A stretch of 64,000 nt of DNA from positions 2,420,501 through 2,484,500 of the forward strand of contig NZ_CP101125.1 in assembly GCF_024296925.1 (NCBI RefSeq), in the 5' to 3' direction. Below are positions 9,835 to 18,734 of this stretch, piece by piece. The stretch's first letter is position 1. Each line of letters begins with the position of its first letter. The notes under the pieces are model-generated. The model had not been told where the DNA came from. It saw only the letters and a program-made list of their open reading frames with translations, and ran no database searches. The translations under genes were made by a program, and so were the position numbers. The DNA is from Pseudomonas nunensis. GTDB taxonomy: Bacteria > Pseudomonadota > Gammaproteobacteria > Pseudomonadales > Pseudomonadaceae.

Positions 9835-10608
9835 ATGAGTTACGAAACGATTTTGCTGGAAATTCACGGTCGCGTCGGCCTGATCACCCTCAACCGTCCG
9901 CAAGCCTTGAACGCGTTGAACGCGCAGCTGGTCAGCGAAGTGAACCACGCTCTCGATGGCCTGGAAGCCGATTCGAACATCGGCTGCATCGTGCTGACTG
10001 GCTCGAAAAAAGCCTTCGCCGCCGGTGCCGACATCAAGGAAATGGCCGAGCTGACCTACCCGCAGATCTACCTCGATGATCTGTTCAGCGACAGCGATCG
10101 CGTGGCCAACCGCCGCAAGCCGATCATCGCTGCCGTTAACGGCTTCGCCCTCGGCGGTGGCTGTGAACTGGCGCTGATGTGCGACTTCATCCTGGCCGGC
10201 GACAACGCCAAATTTGGCCAACCGGAAATCAACCTCGGCGTGCTGCCGGGCATGGGCGGCACCCAACGCCTCACTCGCGCCGTGGGCAAGGCCAAGGCGA
10301 TGGAAATGTGCCTGAGCGGGCGTTTAATCGATGCCGTGGAAGCTGAACGTTGCGGGATTGTCGCGCGGATCGTACCGGCGGATGAGCTGCTGGAAGAAGC
10401 GCTGAAAGTCGCGGCGCTGATTGCCAGGAAGTCGTTACCGATTGCAATGATGGTCAAGGAAAGCGTGAACCGCGCGTTTGAAGTCAGCCTGTCCGAAGGC
10501 GTGCGCTTTGAGCGTCGGGTGTTCCATGCGGCGTTTGCCACGCAGGATCAGAAAGAAGGGATGGCGGCGTTTATTGCCAAGCGTGAGGCCGAATTCCAAG
10601 GCAAGTGA
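9835..10608 (+). CDS. Enoyl-CoA hydratase
   Basis: Crotonase-fold hydratase of 257 residues, the usual length for a monofunctional enzyme. The oxyanion-hole segment [12 protein letters not shown] and the [11 protein letters not shown] helix are conserved. Both catalytic glutamates of the family appear to be present, in the GGGCELAL helix (first Glu) and the [16 protein letters not shown] loop (second Glu). It is the last plus-strand gene of the cluster and would hydrate tiglyl-, methacrylyl- or crotonyl-CoA. AGGAG lies 8-9 bases before the ATG. Confidence 0.92.
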   Translation: MSYETILLEIHGRVGLITLNRPQALNALNAQLVSEVNHALDGLEADSNIGCIVLTGSKKAFAAGADIKEMAELTYPQIYLDDLFSDSDRVANRRKPIIAAVNGFALGGGCELALMCDFILAGDNAKFGQPEINLGVLPGMGGTQRLTRAVGKAKAMEMCLSGRLIDAVEAERCGIVARIVPADELLEEALKVAALIARKSLPIAMMVKESVNRAFEVSLSEGVRFERRVFHAAFATQDQKEGMAAFIAKREAEFQGK

Positions 10609-10627
10609 TGTAGCGTTTTCGAGGATG

Positions 10628-10713
10628 CCTTCGCGGGCAAGCCTCGCTCCTACAGGTTATCGGTGTCCGTGTGACCGATACAAAACCTGTCGGAGCGAGG
10701 CTTGCCCGCGAAG
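10628..10713. repeat. REP pair between convergent genes
   Basis: Tail-to-tail arms CCTTCGCGGGCAAGCCTCGC and complement around a 30-base spacer, placed exactly between the convergent hydratase (ends 10608) and dehydrogenase (ends 10725) genes. The RNA hairpin forms on either strand, so a bidirectional terminator or decay-blocking role is plausible. Confidence 0.82.
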
Positions 10714-10724
10714 CTTTTAAGGCA

Positions 10725-11876
10725 TCACACCAGATAGTTCTTCAATTCCCGAGCAATCACCATCCGCTGTATCTCACTCGATCCTTCATAAATCTGGGTA
10801 ATCCGCGCATCCCGGTAGTAACGCTCCACCGGATAATCCTCCAGATACCCATACCCGCCATGAATCTGCATAGCCGACGAACAGACCTTCTCAGCCATCT
10901 CGGACGCAAACAACTTCGCCTGTGAAGCCTCCGACAGACACGGCTTGCCCGCACTGCGCAACCGCGCGGCGTGGAGGATCATCAAGCGCGCAGCGTTCAG
11001 TTGCATGTGCATGTCCGCCAGCATGTTGGCGATGCTCTGGTGTTCGATAATCGCCTTGCCGAACTGCACCCGATCCCGCGCGTAAGCCAGCGCCGCTTCG
11101 AACGCTGCCCGAGCAATGCCCAGCGCCTGGGCGGCAATGCCGATGCGCCCGCCTTCAAGGTTGGAGAGGGCGATGGCCAGGCCTTTGCCGCGCTCGCCCA
11201 GCAGGTTGGCTTCAGGAATGGTGCAGTTGCTCAGGGTTACCGCACAGGTATCGGAAGCGCGGATGCCCATTTTGTGTTCGGTGCGATCGACGATGAAACC
11301 CGGGGTGTCGGTCGGCACCAGGAACGCCGAGATACCGCGCTTGCCCAGATCGGGATCAGTCACGGCAAACACAATCGCCAGTTTCGCTCGCTTGCCGTTG
11401 CTGACAAATTGCTTGGCGCCGTTGATCACCCACTGGCCGTCCCGCAGTTCGGCGCGGGTGCGCAGGTTGTGGGCTTCGGAACCGGCTTGCGGCTCGGTCA
11501 GGCAGAAGCAGCCGATGGCCTGACCGCTGGCGAGGTCCGGCAGCCAGGTCTGTTTCTGTTCATCGGTGCCGTAGTTCAGGACTGGCCCGCAACCCACGGA
11601 GTTATGGATGCTCATCAATGCGCCGGTCGCGCCATCGCCGGCGGAAATCTCTTCCACGGCCAAGGCGTAGGCGACGTAATCGACATAGGTGCCGCCCCAT
11701 TCTTCCGGGACCACCATGCCCAGCAGGCCCAACTCACCCATCTTCGCCACCAGACCGTCGTCGATCCAGCCAGCCTTTTCCCAGGCCTGCGCATGGGGCG
11801 CGATTTCACCACGGGCAAAATCCCGGGCCATGTCGCGGATCATCACTTGTTCTTCGCTCAATTCGATATCGTGCAT
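10725..11876 (-). CDS. Acyl-CoA dehydrogenase (isobutyryl-CoA type)
   Basis: FAD-dependent dehydrogenase of 383 residues with [13 protein letters not shown], the [24 protein letters not shown] helix region and [21 protein letters not shown] at the C-terminus. It is 3 bases upstream of a 3-hydroxyisobutyryl-CoA hydrolase-like gene reversed in order: the hydrolase is transcribed downstream-to-upstream on the same strand, ending at 11880 just before this gene starts at 11876. The pairing suggests valine catabolism (isobutyryl-CoA to methacrylyl-CoA). It shares family motifs with the enzyme at 8569 but differs clearly in sequence, so it is a functional paralogue rather than a recent duplicate. 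Confidence 0.91.
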   Translation of the reverse strand: MHDIELSEEQVMIRDMARDFARGEIAPHAQAWEKAGWIDDGLVAKMGELGLLGMVVPEEWGGTYVDYVAYALAVEEISAGDGATGALMSIHNSVGCGPVLNYGTDEQKQTWLPDLASGQAIGCFCLTEPQAGSEAHNLRTRAELRDGQWVINGAKQFVSNGKRAKLAIVFAVTDPDLGKRGISAFLVPTDTPGFIVDRTEHKMGIRASDTCAVTLSNCTIPEANLLGERGKGLAIALSNLEGGRIGIAAQALGIARAAFEAALAYARDRVQFGKAIIEHQSIANMLADMHMQLNAARLMILHAARLRSAGKPCLSEASQAKLFASEMAEKVCSSAMQIHGGYGYLEDYPVERYYRDARITQIYEGSSEIQRMVIARELKNYLV

Positions 11877-11879
11877 GGC

Positions 11880-12986
11880 TCAGCTCCCGCTCTGCTCAAA
11901 ACCGGTGAAGAAACTCTCGACATGCTCGGCGTGCAGCGCCTGCAAGGTCGGCGGGTTCCAGCGCGGTTGCTTGTCTTTGTCTATCAGCAAGGCGCGCACG
12001 CCTTCGATCAGGTCGCCGCGTTCGAACCACTGGCGGTCCAGGTGCAGCTCAAGGGCAAAGCACTGTTCCAGGCTCAGCTTGCGACCGCGTCGCAGCATTT
12101 CCAGGGTCACGCCCATGGCCAGCGGCGAACGGCTTTCCAGCAGGTCGGCGGTGGCTGTCGCCCATGCGTGGCTGTCGGCGACGGTCACTTCGCGCATTTG
12201 CTCCACCATACTCGCCACGTCGGGGAGGGCGAAGAAGTGGTCGATGGCCGGACGCAACGCAATCAGCGGCGCATCGGGAAGTTGTTGCACGGCGAGTTTG
12301 GCCAGCACGCCTTGCAGGTCCTTGAGCGGCGAGTCGTGCCATTCCAGATGATCAAGTTGCTCATCCAGGCTGCCCAGTTTGTCACTTTCCAGATACCAGT
12401 CAGCCAAACCGCAATACAGCGCATCCGCCGCGCGAATCTGTACGCCGCTGACGCCCAGGTAAATCCCCAGTTCGCCAGGAATCCGTGGCAGGAAGTAGCT
12501 GCCGCCAACGTCCGGGAAATAGCCGATGCCCACTTCCGGCATCGCCAGCCGACTGCGCTCGGTGACCACGCGCATATCGGCGCCTTGCACCAGGCCCATG
12601 CCACCGCCCAGGACGAAGCCGTCCATCAGGGCCAGGACCGGTTTGCAGTAATTGTGGATAGCGAGGTCGAGGGCGTATTCCTCGACGAAGAAATCTTCAT
12701 GCAAGGTGTCGCCGTTTTTGTAGCTGTCGTACAGCGAACGAATGTCGCCGCCAGCGCAAAAGGCTTTCTCGCCGGCACCGCGCAATACCACGGCATTGAC
12801 CTGCGAATCTTCGGCCCAGGCATTGAGCTGGTTTTGCAGGCGACGGACCATGTTAAGGGTGAGGGCGTTGAGACCGGCGGGGCGATTGAGGGTCAGGTGA
12901 CCGATGTGATTGCGTACCTCGGCCAGCACTTCATTTTGCATGGCATCCATGGCGGTAGTCTCCTGGGATGAAACCTGAGCAGTCAT
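11880..12986 (-). CDS. 3-hydroxyisobutyryl-CoA hydrolase-like (enoyl-CoA hydratase/isomerase family)
   Basis: Crotonase-superfamily protein of 368 residues, about 110 longer than simple hydratases, as in 3-hydroxyisobutyryl-CoA hydrolases. KAFCAGGDIRSLYD and FVLGGGMGLVQGADMRVVTE, then MPEVGIGYFPDVGGSYFLPR, form the active-site region. The LGVSG and ADWYLES segments typical of the hydrolase group follow. The start is set at the ATG 12984-12986, with GGGAG 8-9 bases upstream. A longer frame to 13079 lacks support. With the adjacent dehydrogenase and the hydratase at 9835 it would complete the valine steps to 3-hydroxyisobutyrate. Confidence 0.88.
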   Translation of the reverse strand: MTAQVSSQETTAMDAMQNEVLAEVRNHIGHLTLNRPAGLNALTLNMVRRLQNQLNAWAEDSQVNAVVLRGAGEKAFCAGGDIRSLYDSYKNGDTLHEDFFVEEYALDLAIHNYCKPVLALMDGFVLGGGMGLVQGADMRVVTERSRLAMPEVGIGYFPDVGGSYFLPRIPGELGIYLGVSGVQIRAADALYCGLADWYLESDKLGSLDEQLDHLEWHDSPLKDLQGVLAKLAVQQLPDAPLIALRPAIDHFFALPDVASMVEQMREVTVADSHAWATATADLLESRSPLAMGVTLEMLRRGRKLSLEQCFALELHLDRQWFERGDLIEGVRALLIDKDKQPRWNPPTLQALHAEHVESFFTGFEQSGS

Positions 12987-13139
12987 CGATAACTCCCTGC
13001 TTTTATTGTTCTTTATAGACAAGCTCGCGCGCGAGCGATGCTCGATCGTAACAGTGCAAATTTGTGATGTACAACCCACATACGTGCAGGTTCTGTCTGC
13101 ATTTTTACCTTAGTGCAAAATCCAGCGGCCACAAAAAAA

Positions 13140-13233
13140 CCTGTGGGAGCGGGCTTGCTCGCGAAGGGGCCGTGTCAGTCAACATTAATGCTGGATGACA
13201 CACCGCATTCGCGAGCAAGCCCGCTCCCACAGG
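13140..13233. repeat. REP doublet
   Basis: Arms CCTGTGGGAGCGGGCTTGCT and complement, spacer about 40 bases (contains GTGTCAGTCAACATTAATG, a spacer sequence also seen in the 8421 copy). Occupies most of the 262-base gap between the hydrolase start and the HPP gene end. Confidence 0.86.
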
Positions 13234-13248
13234 TGGATCTGTGTAGTG

Positions 13249-13944
13249 TCAGGTTCTGCTGCTAAGCACTTCGCCGATGCTGCGCCGCTTGGCGTGTAAT
13301 TCACTGGCATGAATCAACTGCTCAAGGTCTTCCGGCGTGACGTCGAAAAACGCCTCCATGTCTGCCAACGCGAGTTTGAGATCCTCGGCAGTAATCGCCT
13401 GGCTGTCCGCCGAGGGCATGACTGGCACCGGGTCAGCGGGGCGTTTTGGGTAGCGGATCTGCGTCAGGTTGTTATACGCCAACGCACTGAGCAGCATGGC
13501 TGAGGCGCTGAGCATCACCGGGCCGAGGGCTTTCCAGTCCAGGGCGATGGTCGCCGGGTCGGCCAGCACCAACAACAACGCCAAGGCCCCGGCCGGTGGG
13601 TGCAGGCAACGCAGCCAGCACATCAGGATCAGCGCCATTCCGGCTGCAAGGCATGCGCTGCCCAGGGTGCGGCCGAGTACATGAGCGACCAGCAGCGAAA
13701 CCACCCCGGCGCTCAAGTAGCCACCGAGGATCGACCACGGCTGGGCGAGGGCGCCTGAGGACACAGCAAACAACAGCACCGCCGAGGCGCCCAGCGGCCC
13801 GACCAGGTGTTGCGCCACTTCGATGCCGAACACCTGACTGCACAACCAGACGCTGAACAGCGTGCCCAGGGACATGCCGATGGCGGCGCGGCTCCATTCC
13901 GAAGGACGGGTGTTGACGGCGGCGGGTAACCAGCGTGCAAGCAT
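13249..13944 (-). CDS. HPP-family integral membrane protein
   Basis: A 231-residue membrane protein with four to five hydrophobic segments in the first ~160 residues. The family's name motif His-Pro-Pro appears as CLHPPAGA at about residues 113-120. A soluble C-terminal tail of about 65 residues includes DLEQLIHASELHAKRRS. HPP proteins include a plastid nitrite transporter in plants and cyanobacteria; in proteobacteria the function is unsettled. The start is placed at the ATG 13942-13944, preceded by CGGA. The 10-codon longer frame begins with TTG in the T-tract of the neighbouring terminator. Single-gene unit on the minus strand. Confidence 0.82.
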   Translation of the reverse strand: MLARWLPAAVNTRPSEWSRAAIGMSLGTLFSVWLCSQVFGIEVAQHLVGPLGASAVLLFAVSSGALAQPWSILGGYLSAGVVSLLVAHVLGRTLGSACLAAGMALILMCWLRCLHPPAGALALLLVLADPATIALDWKALGPVMLSASAMLLSALAYNNLTQIRYPKRPADPVPVMPSADSQAITAEDLKLALADMEAFFDVTPEDLEQLIHASELHAKRRSIGEVLSSRT

Positions 13945-13971
13945 GATGATTCCGTAGACAAAAAAACTAGG

Positions 13972-14006
13972 CAAAAAAAAGGCTTAGCTGGGATACCCAG
14001 AAAGCC
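13972..14006 (-). terminator. Intrinsic terminator of the MFS transporter gene
   Basis: On the minus strand GGCTTTCTGGGTATCCCAGC continues to TAAGCC and then eight T residues. The stem pairs GGCTT with AAGCC and CTGGG with CCCAG. It lies about 95 bases after the MFS stop and just upstream of the HPP start, separating the two transcripts. Confidence 0.75.
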
Positions 14007-14100
14007 CTTGAAGGTGTTCCAACTATTGGGGGAGGAACGAGGCACAGTGTGCCGTTGATTTCAGGTGCTGACAAATTCATATTAATGCAGCTTAAGTGCA

Positions 14101-15279
14101 TTATTTTTGAAGTAAAGCCACCCGGCGACCGGCCATGAAACACAACGATCCGCCCATCGCAGTCAGCGCACACAAGGCGTAGAACATCGTCGGCGCCGGG
14201 GTGTGCATCAGCAGGAAACCGCAAATCACCGGACTCAAGGCGCCACCAAGGGCCGCGAGGTTCTGTGCGCCGTAGTAACTGCCACGCAGTTCTTCCGGGG
14301 CCAGGGTGTCGACGAACAGGAATTCCGCTGGATAGATGATCATTTCGCCGAGGGTGAAGATGAACATCGCCACGCACCAACTGACCAAGCCGTCCGCCAG
14401 GCTGAACCCGATCAACCCGACGATGAACAGGCTGGTGCCGCCGGCAATCCAGTAGCGCAGTTGTTCGCGCTTGAGGAAGCGGCCGATCTGGTATTGCAGC
14501 AGGATCACGCTAATGGCGTTGCAGGCGAGCAGGGCGGCCATGGTTTCCAGGGCGCGCTTGGAGTCGTGGGTCACCAGCAGGTATTGCGACAGGTACAGGG
14601 TGAAGCGGCCGTGAACCACGGTGCTGAACAGGCAGCCGCAGGTGAACATGATCAGCGTGCGGTCGTTCTTCAGGGTGGTCAGGGTCTTGAGAAAGCTTTG
14701 CGGCTGGCCGATGGCGGGCACTTGGGCCGCGTCTTTTGGAATTCCGCTCATCAAGAAGATACTGAAGAACGCGATGCCGCCAGCGATCAGGAACGGCGCA
14801 ATCGGATACACCCCGGCGATCACTACGCCGAGCATGGGACCGGTGGCGTAGCCGATGTTGGTCAGGGTGTAGCGCAGGGAAAACGCCTTGGCCCGTTGGC
14901 CCATGGGCAGGTTTTCGCTGAGGATCGCCTTTGAACCGATCAGGAACAGCGCCGAAGCGGTTTCGGTGATTACCAGGGTGGCGGTGGTCAGGTAGAGGTT
15001 CTCGGCGAAGGTCAGCAGCACGAAGCCGATGGCGCTGGAGAGCATGGCCAGGATCAACAGCCGCCGTTTCTCCAGTCGGTCGATGATGTAGCCGCCGTAG
15101 AGCGCGAGCAGGGTGGCGATAAACACCGCGATGCCCAGCAGCAGGCCAACGTCCTGTTGGTTGAGACCGAGTTTGTTGCTCAGGAACAGCGTGAGCAACG
15201 GGCTGGTGATGGCGCGGCTGACGACAATGGTCAGCGAGCAAATCATCAACCGGCGGATAACGAGCGAGTAAGTGGCCAC
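14101..15279 (-). CDS. MFS transporter
   Basis: Major facilitator of 392 residues with about 12 hydrophobic segments. The loop 2-3 signature appears as GGYIIDRLEKRRLL (about residues 62-75), and ETASALFLIGSKAILSENLP is the loop after helix 4. General resemblance is to MdtH/DHA1-type drug exporters, but the substrate cannot be told from sequence. It lies downstream of the MmgE/PrpD gene on the same strand but is separated by 150 bases containing a REP pair, so membership of that operon is doubtful. Confidence 0.85.
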   Translation of the reverse strand: MATYSLVIRRLMICSLTIVVSRAITSPLLTLFLSNKLGLNQQDVGLLLGIAVFIATLLALYGGYIIDRLEKRRLLILAMLSSAIGFVLLTFAENLYLTTATLVITETASALFLIGSKAILSENLPMGQRAKAFSLRYTLTNIGYATGPMLGVVIAGVYPIAPFLIAGGIAFFSIFLMSGIPKDAAQVPAIGQPQSFLKTLTTLKNDRTLIMFTCGCLFSTVVHGRFTLYLSQYLLVTHDSKRALETMAALLACNAISVILLQYQIGRFLKREQLRYWIAGGTSLFIVGLIGFSLADGLVSWCVAMFIFTLGEMIIYPAEFLFVDTLAPEELRGSYYGAQNLAALGGALSPVICGFLLMHTPAPTMFYALCALTAMGGSLCFMAGRRVALLQK

Positions 15280-15340
15280 GGTGGTGCGGATGTCCTTATT
15301 CAGATGTTGTGGGGCTCGGCGTCATACCGAGTCGCTGCCA

Positions 15341-15406
15341 TTCGCGGGCAAGCCTCGCTCCTACAGGTGTGCGCTAACCCCGTAGGAGCGAGGCTTGCCC
15401 GCGAAG
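15341..15406. repeat. REP pair (tail-to-tail)
   Basis: TTCGCGGGCAAGCCTCGCTC and its complement separated by about 15 bases, giving a long hairpin between the MmgE/PrpD stop and the MFS start. TAGGAGCGAGG subtype. Confidence 0.82.
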
Positions 15407-15430
15407 AGGCCAGTGCAGGCAGTACAGATT

Positions 15431-16807
15431 TCAAGTCAGCCACCGATCCAGCATCGCAACAGATTCCAACTCTTCAACCCGCCACAACTGAGCAAGCAAT
15501 TCCTCCGCTTGCCCCTGCGGCAAAACCCGCCCGGCCAGACTGAAAAACTTCTCCTCCAGCGCCGCATCACTCAGCGGATTCCCCGGCGCGCCCAACGGTA
15601 CTTCGACGCAAAGACTCACCTGCCGACCGTCCACGGTCCGCACGCTCACCACGGGCTCGCCATCCTCGGACAATCGCGGGTCCACCTCAAGCCGAATCCG
15701 CGACATCCAGTGCGCGATTCGCGGGTCACTGCGTTGTGCATCGTCATACGCCTGCAACCGGCAATGCCCCAGCACCAATCGCGCAGCGAGGGCATAACGC
15801 AAACTCATCTGCGCCGCCGCCAGACTCGCGACTTCCTGGCCGCCGCACATGTCCTGCAGAAACACGCACAGTGAAACCTGGATGTCCTCGACCTGATCGG
15901 CATCAACCTGCAACTGCGCGAGCAGCAAACCGAGGGCATCAATCGCCGAATGGGTCCCACGGCACGCGGCGTAAGGCTTGATCGAGCAGCGGGCGAGTTT
16001 CCACACCCGACCCAACTCCGCGTCCAGCGCCTCGGGCACGGCGGTATCGCCGGCGAGGGTCTTGAGAAAACCGCCCCAGACATCATCGAACAGTTTGGTC
16101 GGCCCGGTGATGCCGCGCTGGGCAAACCGCGCCGCGAGCAAACCACCTTCGGCAGCACGACCGCTGTGGAGTTTTTTGCTTTGGGAGCCGTCATGAATAA
16201 ACGCCCAAAGCCCGCCGCTGAAACTGCCGGCGATGCCGAGCGCGGACAAGGTTTGCGCAGCATCGAGGCCGAGAATCCGCGCACTGGCCGCCGCCGCACC
16301 GAACACACCACAAGTGGCCGTGGAGTGCCAACCGGCGCCGTTATGCGCTGAGTAGCTGCCGCAGGCTTCGAGCACCCGACGGCCGATTTCGTAGCCGATG
16401 ACCACGGCGGTGATGAACTCCCGGCCACTCACGGTTCTGCCCGACATCGACACGGCGGCCATGACTGCCGGCAGCACCACTGCGCCGGAATGATCGCAAC
16501 CGCCAGTGTCGTCCAGTTCCAGCGCATGGGCGGCGATGCCATTGAGCATCGCCGCCTGAGCCGCGCCGACTCGCCAATCGGTGCCCCAGACCAGCGTGCT
16601 GCCGGTTTCGCCTTCGAACACCAGACGCGCCTGTTTCGCCACATCACTGCCAGCCCCGGCCAGGGTTGCGCCGAAGGTGTCGAGAATGTGTCGTTTGGCT
16701 TGGGCCACCAGCGCCGTCGGCAAATCCTCAAAGTGGGTATCGACGCAAAACTGCGCCAGGTGCTCCATGCGCATCACGCCCTGGTAGGCGCTGCCGAACT
16801 CGTTCAT
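15431..16807 (-). CDS. MmgE/PrpD family protein
   Basis: A 458-residue protein of the family that contains 2-methylcitrate dehydratase, cis-aconitate decarboxylase and iminodisuccinate epimerase. Visible family hallmarks are ELDDTGGCDHSGAVVLPA (about 97-114), GYEIGRRV, AHNGAGWHSTATCGVFGAAAA (about 149-169) and KPYAACRGTHSAIDA (about 277-291). Its ATG overlaps the stop of the upstream NodB-like gene (ATGA), so it is translationally coupled to it. It is the last gene of the ABC transporter/lyase operon. This is not the prpD of the methylcitrate cycle, since prpB/prpC are absent. The reaction is unknown; racemase, epimerase or dehydratase chemistry on a dicarboxylate-like substrate is the family norm. 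Confidence 0.85.
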   Translation of the reverse strand: MNEFGSAYQGVMRMEHLAQFCVDTHFEDLPTALVAQAKRHILDTFGATLAGAGSDVAKQARLVFEGETGSTLVWGTDWRVGAAQAAMLNGIAAHALELDDTGGCDHSGAVVLPAVMAAVSMSGRTVSGREFITAVVIGYEIGRRVLEACGSYSAHNGAGWHSTATCGVFGAAAASARILGLDAAQTLSALGIAGSFSGGLWAFIHDGSQSKKLHSGRAAEGGLLAARFAQRGITGPTKLFDDVWGGFLKTLAGDTAVPEALDAELGRVWKLARCSIKPYAACRGTHSAIDALGLLLAQLQVDADQVEDIQVSLCVFLQDMCGGQEVASLAAAQMSLRYALAARLVLGHCRLQAYDDAQRSDPRIAHWMSRIRLEVDPRLSEDGEPVVSVRTVDGRQVSLCVEVPLGAPGNPLSDAALEEKFFSLAGRVLPQGQAEELLAQLWRVEELESVAMLDRWLT

Positions 16808-17691
16808 ACGCCGTAATCCCGATAATGCCGCTCATACACCGCCGCTGGATGATCCTCCGTCACCTGAACCGCCGAATCCGACCACCATTGCGCGACTTCG
16901 CCCGCCGTGGCGATCCACACGTCCTTATGTTGCTGAATGCCTTCGAGCAACTCGCGCAACACGCCAATCCGCCCCGGCGTCGCGATGATTTCCGGGTGCA
17001 GCCGCAGCACATAGCAGAGGCCAAAGCGATGAAACCCGGCGAAGTCCATTTGCAGGTTGCCGAGGGTGTGGCTGTAGGACGCGATCCGCGATTGCGCCGG
17101 CGGCACCGCCGGGCTGAGGTTGAAGGCGAAATAGGGTTCGTCTTCCAGTTCGTAATGCAATGGCAGTTCGATCACTTCGGGCGCCGTCGGGTGAGCGAAT
17201 GGCAAATCATCACCGCGCCAGGATGAAGACCAGCGGATGCCTTGATCCCGCAACGCTTCGATGAATCCTGGTGCGCCATTGCCCGCCGGAATGCGAAACC
17301 CGGTTGGACGCACGCCGGTTAACGCGGTCAGGGCTTCGCAGCCCTTGGCGATGTCGGCGCTCTGCGCGGCTAAATCGAGGTTGTCGTAGTTCTGGTGCCG
17401 ATAACCGGCGCAGGCGATTTCATGCCCGCCAGCGAGTATTGCCTTTATGTGTTCAGGGTTTTCCTCGGCGACGATGCCGGGAATGCACCAGCTGCTGGAC
17501 ACGCCCAACTCTGCGAACAAATCCAGCAGACGATTCACGCCGCGCTGGCTGCCGTAGCGCCAGACTGACAAGGTCTTGTCGCGCCCGGCGACTTCCGGGG
17601 CCTGAGTGAGGATGCCGTGGATGTCGTTGTAATCGACGGTTAATACGACGGCGCAGCGGTAGCCGTTCGGCCAGACGTTGGAATCAGCCAT
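16804..17691 (-). CDS. Polysaccharide deacetylase (NodB-fold) family protein, metal site altered
   Basis: A 295-residue member of the PuuE/HpPgdA-like branch of carbohydrate esterase 4. Motif 1 is TVDYND (about residues 18-23). The second motif, which in the neighbour at 17684-18532 reads HGYKH, here reads AGYRH, so one of the two expected metal-binding histidines is an alanine. RIPAGNG and LRLHPE (C-terminal histidine) are kept. It overlaps the neighbour by 8 bases and the MmgE/PrpD gene by 4, so all three are coupled. Enzymes of this branch hydrolyse C-N bonds in small ring compounds (allantoin) as well as acetylated sugars; in this operon a small-molecule amidohydrolase is more likely. Confidence 0.85.
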   Translation of the reverse strand: MADSNVWPNGYRCAVVLTVDYNDIHGILTQAPEVAGRDKTLSVWRYGSQRGVNRLLDLFAELGVSSSWCIPGIVAEENPEHIKAILAGGHEIACAGYRHQNYDNLDLAAQSADIAKGCEALTALTGVRPTGFRIPAGNGAPGFIEALRDQGIRWSSSWRGDDLPFAHPTAPEVIELPLHYELEDEPYFAFNLSPAVPPAQSRIASYSHTLGNLQMDFAGFHRFGLCYVLRLHPEIIATPGRIGVLRELLEGIQQHKDVWIATAGEVAQWWSDSAVQVTEDHPAAVYERHYRDYGV

Positions 17692-18532
17692 GGTGATGCT
17701 CCTTCAGCCACCACTGGGCGACATCGCGGCAGGTGGCGAACCACACGTCATCGCGCTGGCGCATGTGTTCGAAGAGTTTTTCCAGCAACAGGATGCGCCC
17801 CGGTTTGCCGGTGATCTTGGGGTGGAACAGGGTGGTCAGGCACAAGCCTTCGTCCATGGCGCCGTCGTATTCGCGGCACCAGTTGTCGAGGGTCAGCTCG
17901 TAACTGGCGGTGCGGTCGAGCCCGGAAGGGAAGTCCGGGGCGCGGGTGTAGGCGAGGGAGGCGTAGTCGTCCATTTCCCAGCGCCCGGGGATTTCCACCA
18001 GTGGCGTGTCGAAGCCGGGGACGTTGACCAAGTAAGGCCGGTCATCGCCGCGCATGCTGCTGGAATAGGTCACGCCGGCTTCCACCAGCATCGCCGGGGT
18101 TTCGGCGCGCCAGTCACCGGACGGCGTGCGAAAACCTTCGGCGCGGATGTTCAAGTGCTTCCAGAACACCTCGCGGGATTTCTTCATCACATCCTTCTGC
18201 TGGTCCAGCGTCAGGGCGTAAAAGGATTCGTGTTTGTAGCCGTGATACGCCACTTCATGCCCGCGCTCGACAATCGCCTGGCATTGTTTCGGCCAGTTCT
18301 CCACGACCCAGGCCGGGACGAAGAACGTTGTCGGGATCTTGAACGCATCGAGCAAATCGAGAAGACGGGGCAGGGCACGGTAAGGGCCGTAGCCGCCGAA
18401 GCCGAAGTACTCGGGCTTGTGCCAGATCGAGCCATTGAGCATCGCATCGCCGGTCGGGCCATCGAGATCAAAGGCCAGGGCGAGGCAGGCCTTGTGCGGG
18501 GCGGGCCAGGTGGGTTGCAGCGAGGAGGACAT
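17684..18532 (-). CDS. Polysaccharide deacetylase (NodB-fold) family amidohydrolase
   Basis: A 282-residue CE4-fold protein with an intact-looking metal site: AFDLDG at about residues 21-26, YHGYKHESFY (both histidines) around residue 95, RTPSGDWRAETP, and the conserved TLFHPKITGKPGR near the C-terminus. No signal peptide is visible, which argues against peptidoglycan deacetylation in the periplasm and for a cytoplasmic amidohydrolase. It is the first enzyme gene after the transporter genes and overlaps its paralogue at 16804-17691 by 8 bases. The two may act together or form a mixed oligomer. Confidence 0.86.
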   Translation of the reverse strand: MSSSLQPTWPAPHKACLALAFDLDGPTGDAMLNGSIWHKPEYFGFGGYGPYRALPRLLDLLDAFKIPTTFFVPAWVVENWPKQCQAIVERGHEVAYHGYKHESFYALTLDQQKDVMKKSREVFWKHLNIRAEGFRTPSGDWRAETPAMLVEAGVTYSSSMRGDDRPYLVNVPGFDTPLVEIPGRWEMDDYASLAYTRAPDFPSGLDRTASYELTLDNWCREYDGAMDEGLCLTTLFHPKITGKPGRILLLEKLFEHMRQRDDVWFATCRDVAQWWLKEHHHG

Positions 18533-18567
18533 CAGTAGATCTCCAGTGATTTATTGCTGAAACGCCC

Positions 18568-18705
18568 GTAGCAGCTGCGGAGCCCGCGAGGCTGCGTCCG
18601 GCGGCGAAGCCGTCGTAAACCCTACACGCGAGGTGTTCCTGACACACCGTGTCGTCTGGTTTAACGACTGCTTCGCAGTCGAACGCAAGCTTCGCCAGCT
18701 GCTAC
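18568..18705. repeat. Long intergenic palindromic repeat, GTAGCAGCTG family
   Basis: Third repeat family. GTAGCAGCTGCGGAGCCCGCGAGGC at the left is mirrored by GCAAGCTTCGCCAGCTGCTAC at the right. Inner inverted segments (GCGGCGAAGCCGTCG; ACTGCTTCGCAGTCG) give a multi-branched foldback of about 138 bases between the binding-protein gene and the first NodB gene. It may attenuate transcription so the binding protein is made in excess. Confidence 0.72.
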
Positions 18706-18734
18706 ATCGACCGTAATTGCGCGAGCTACGGGGT

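Noticed and set aside
10971..12971. 666-residue plus-strand open frame
   Set aside because: Antisense to the dehydrogenase and hydrolase genes; no domain recognised.
15431..16807. prpD of the 2-methylcitrate cycle
   Set aside because: prpB, prpC and acnD are not nearby, and the gene is coupled to NodB-fold genes.
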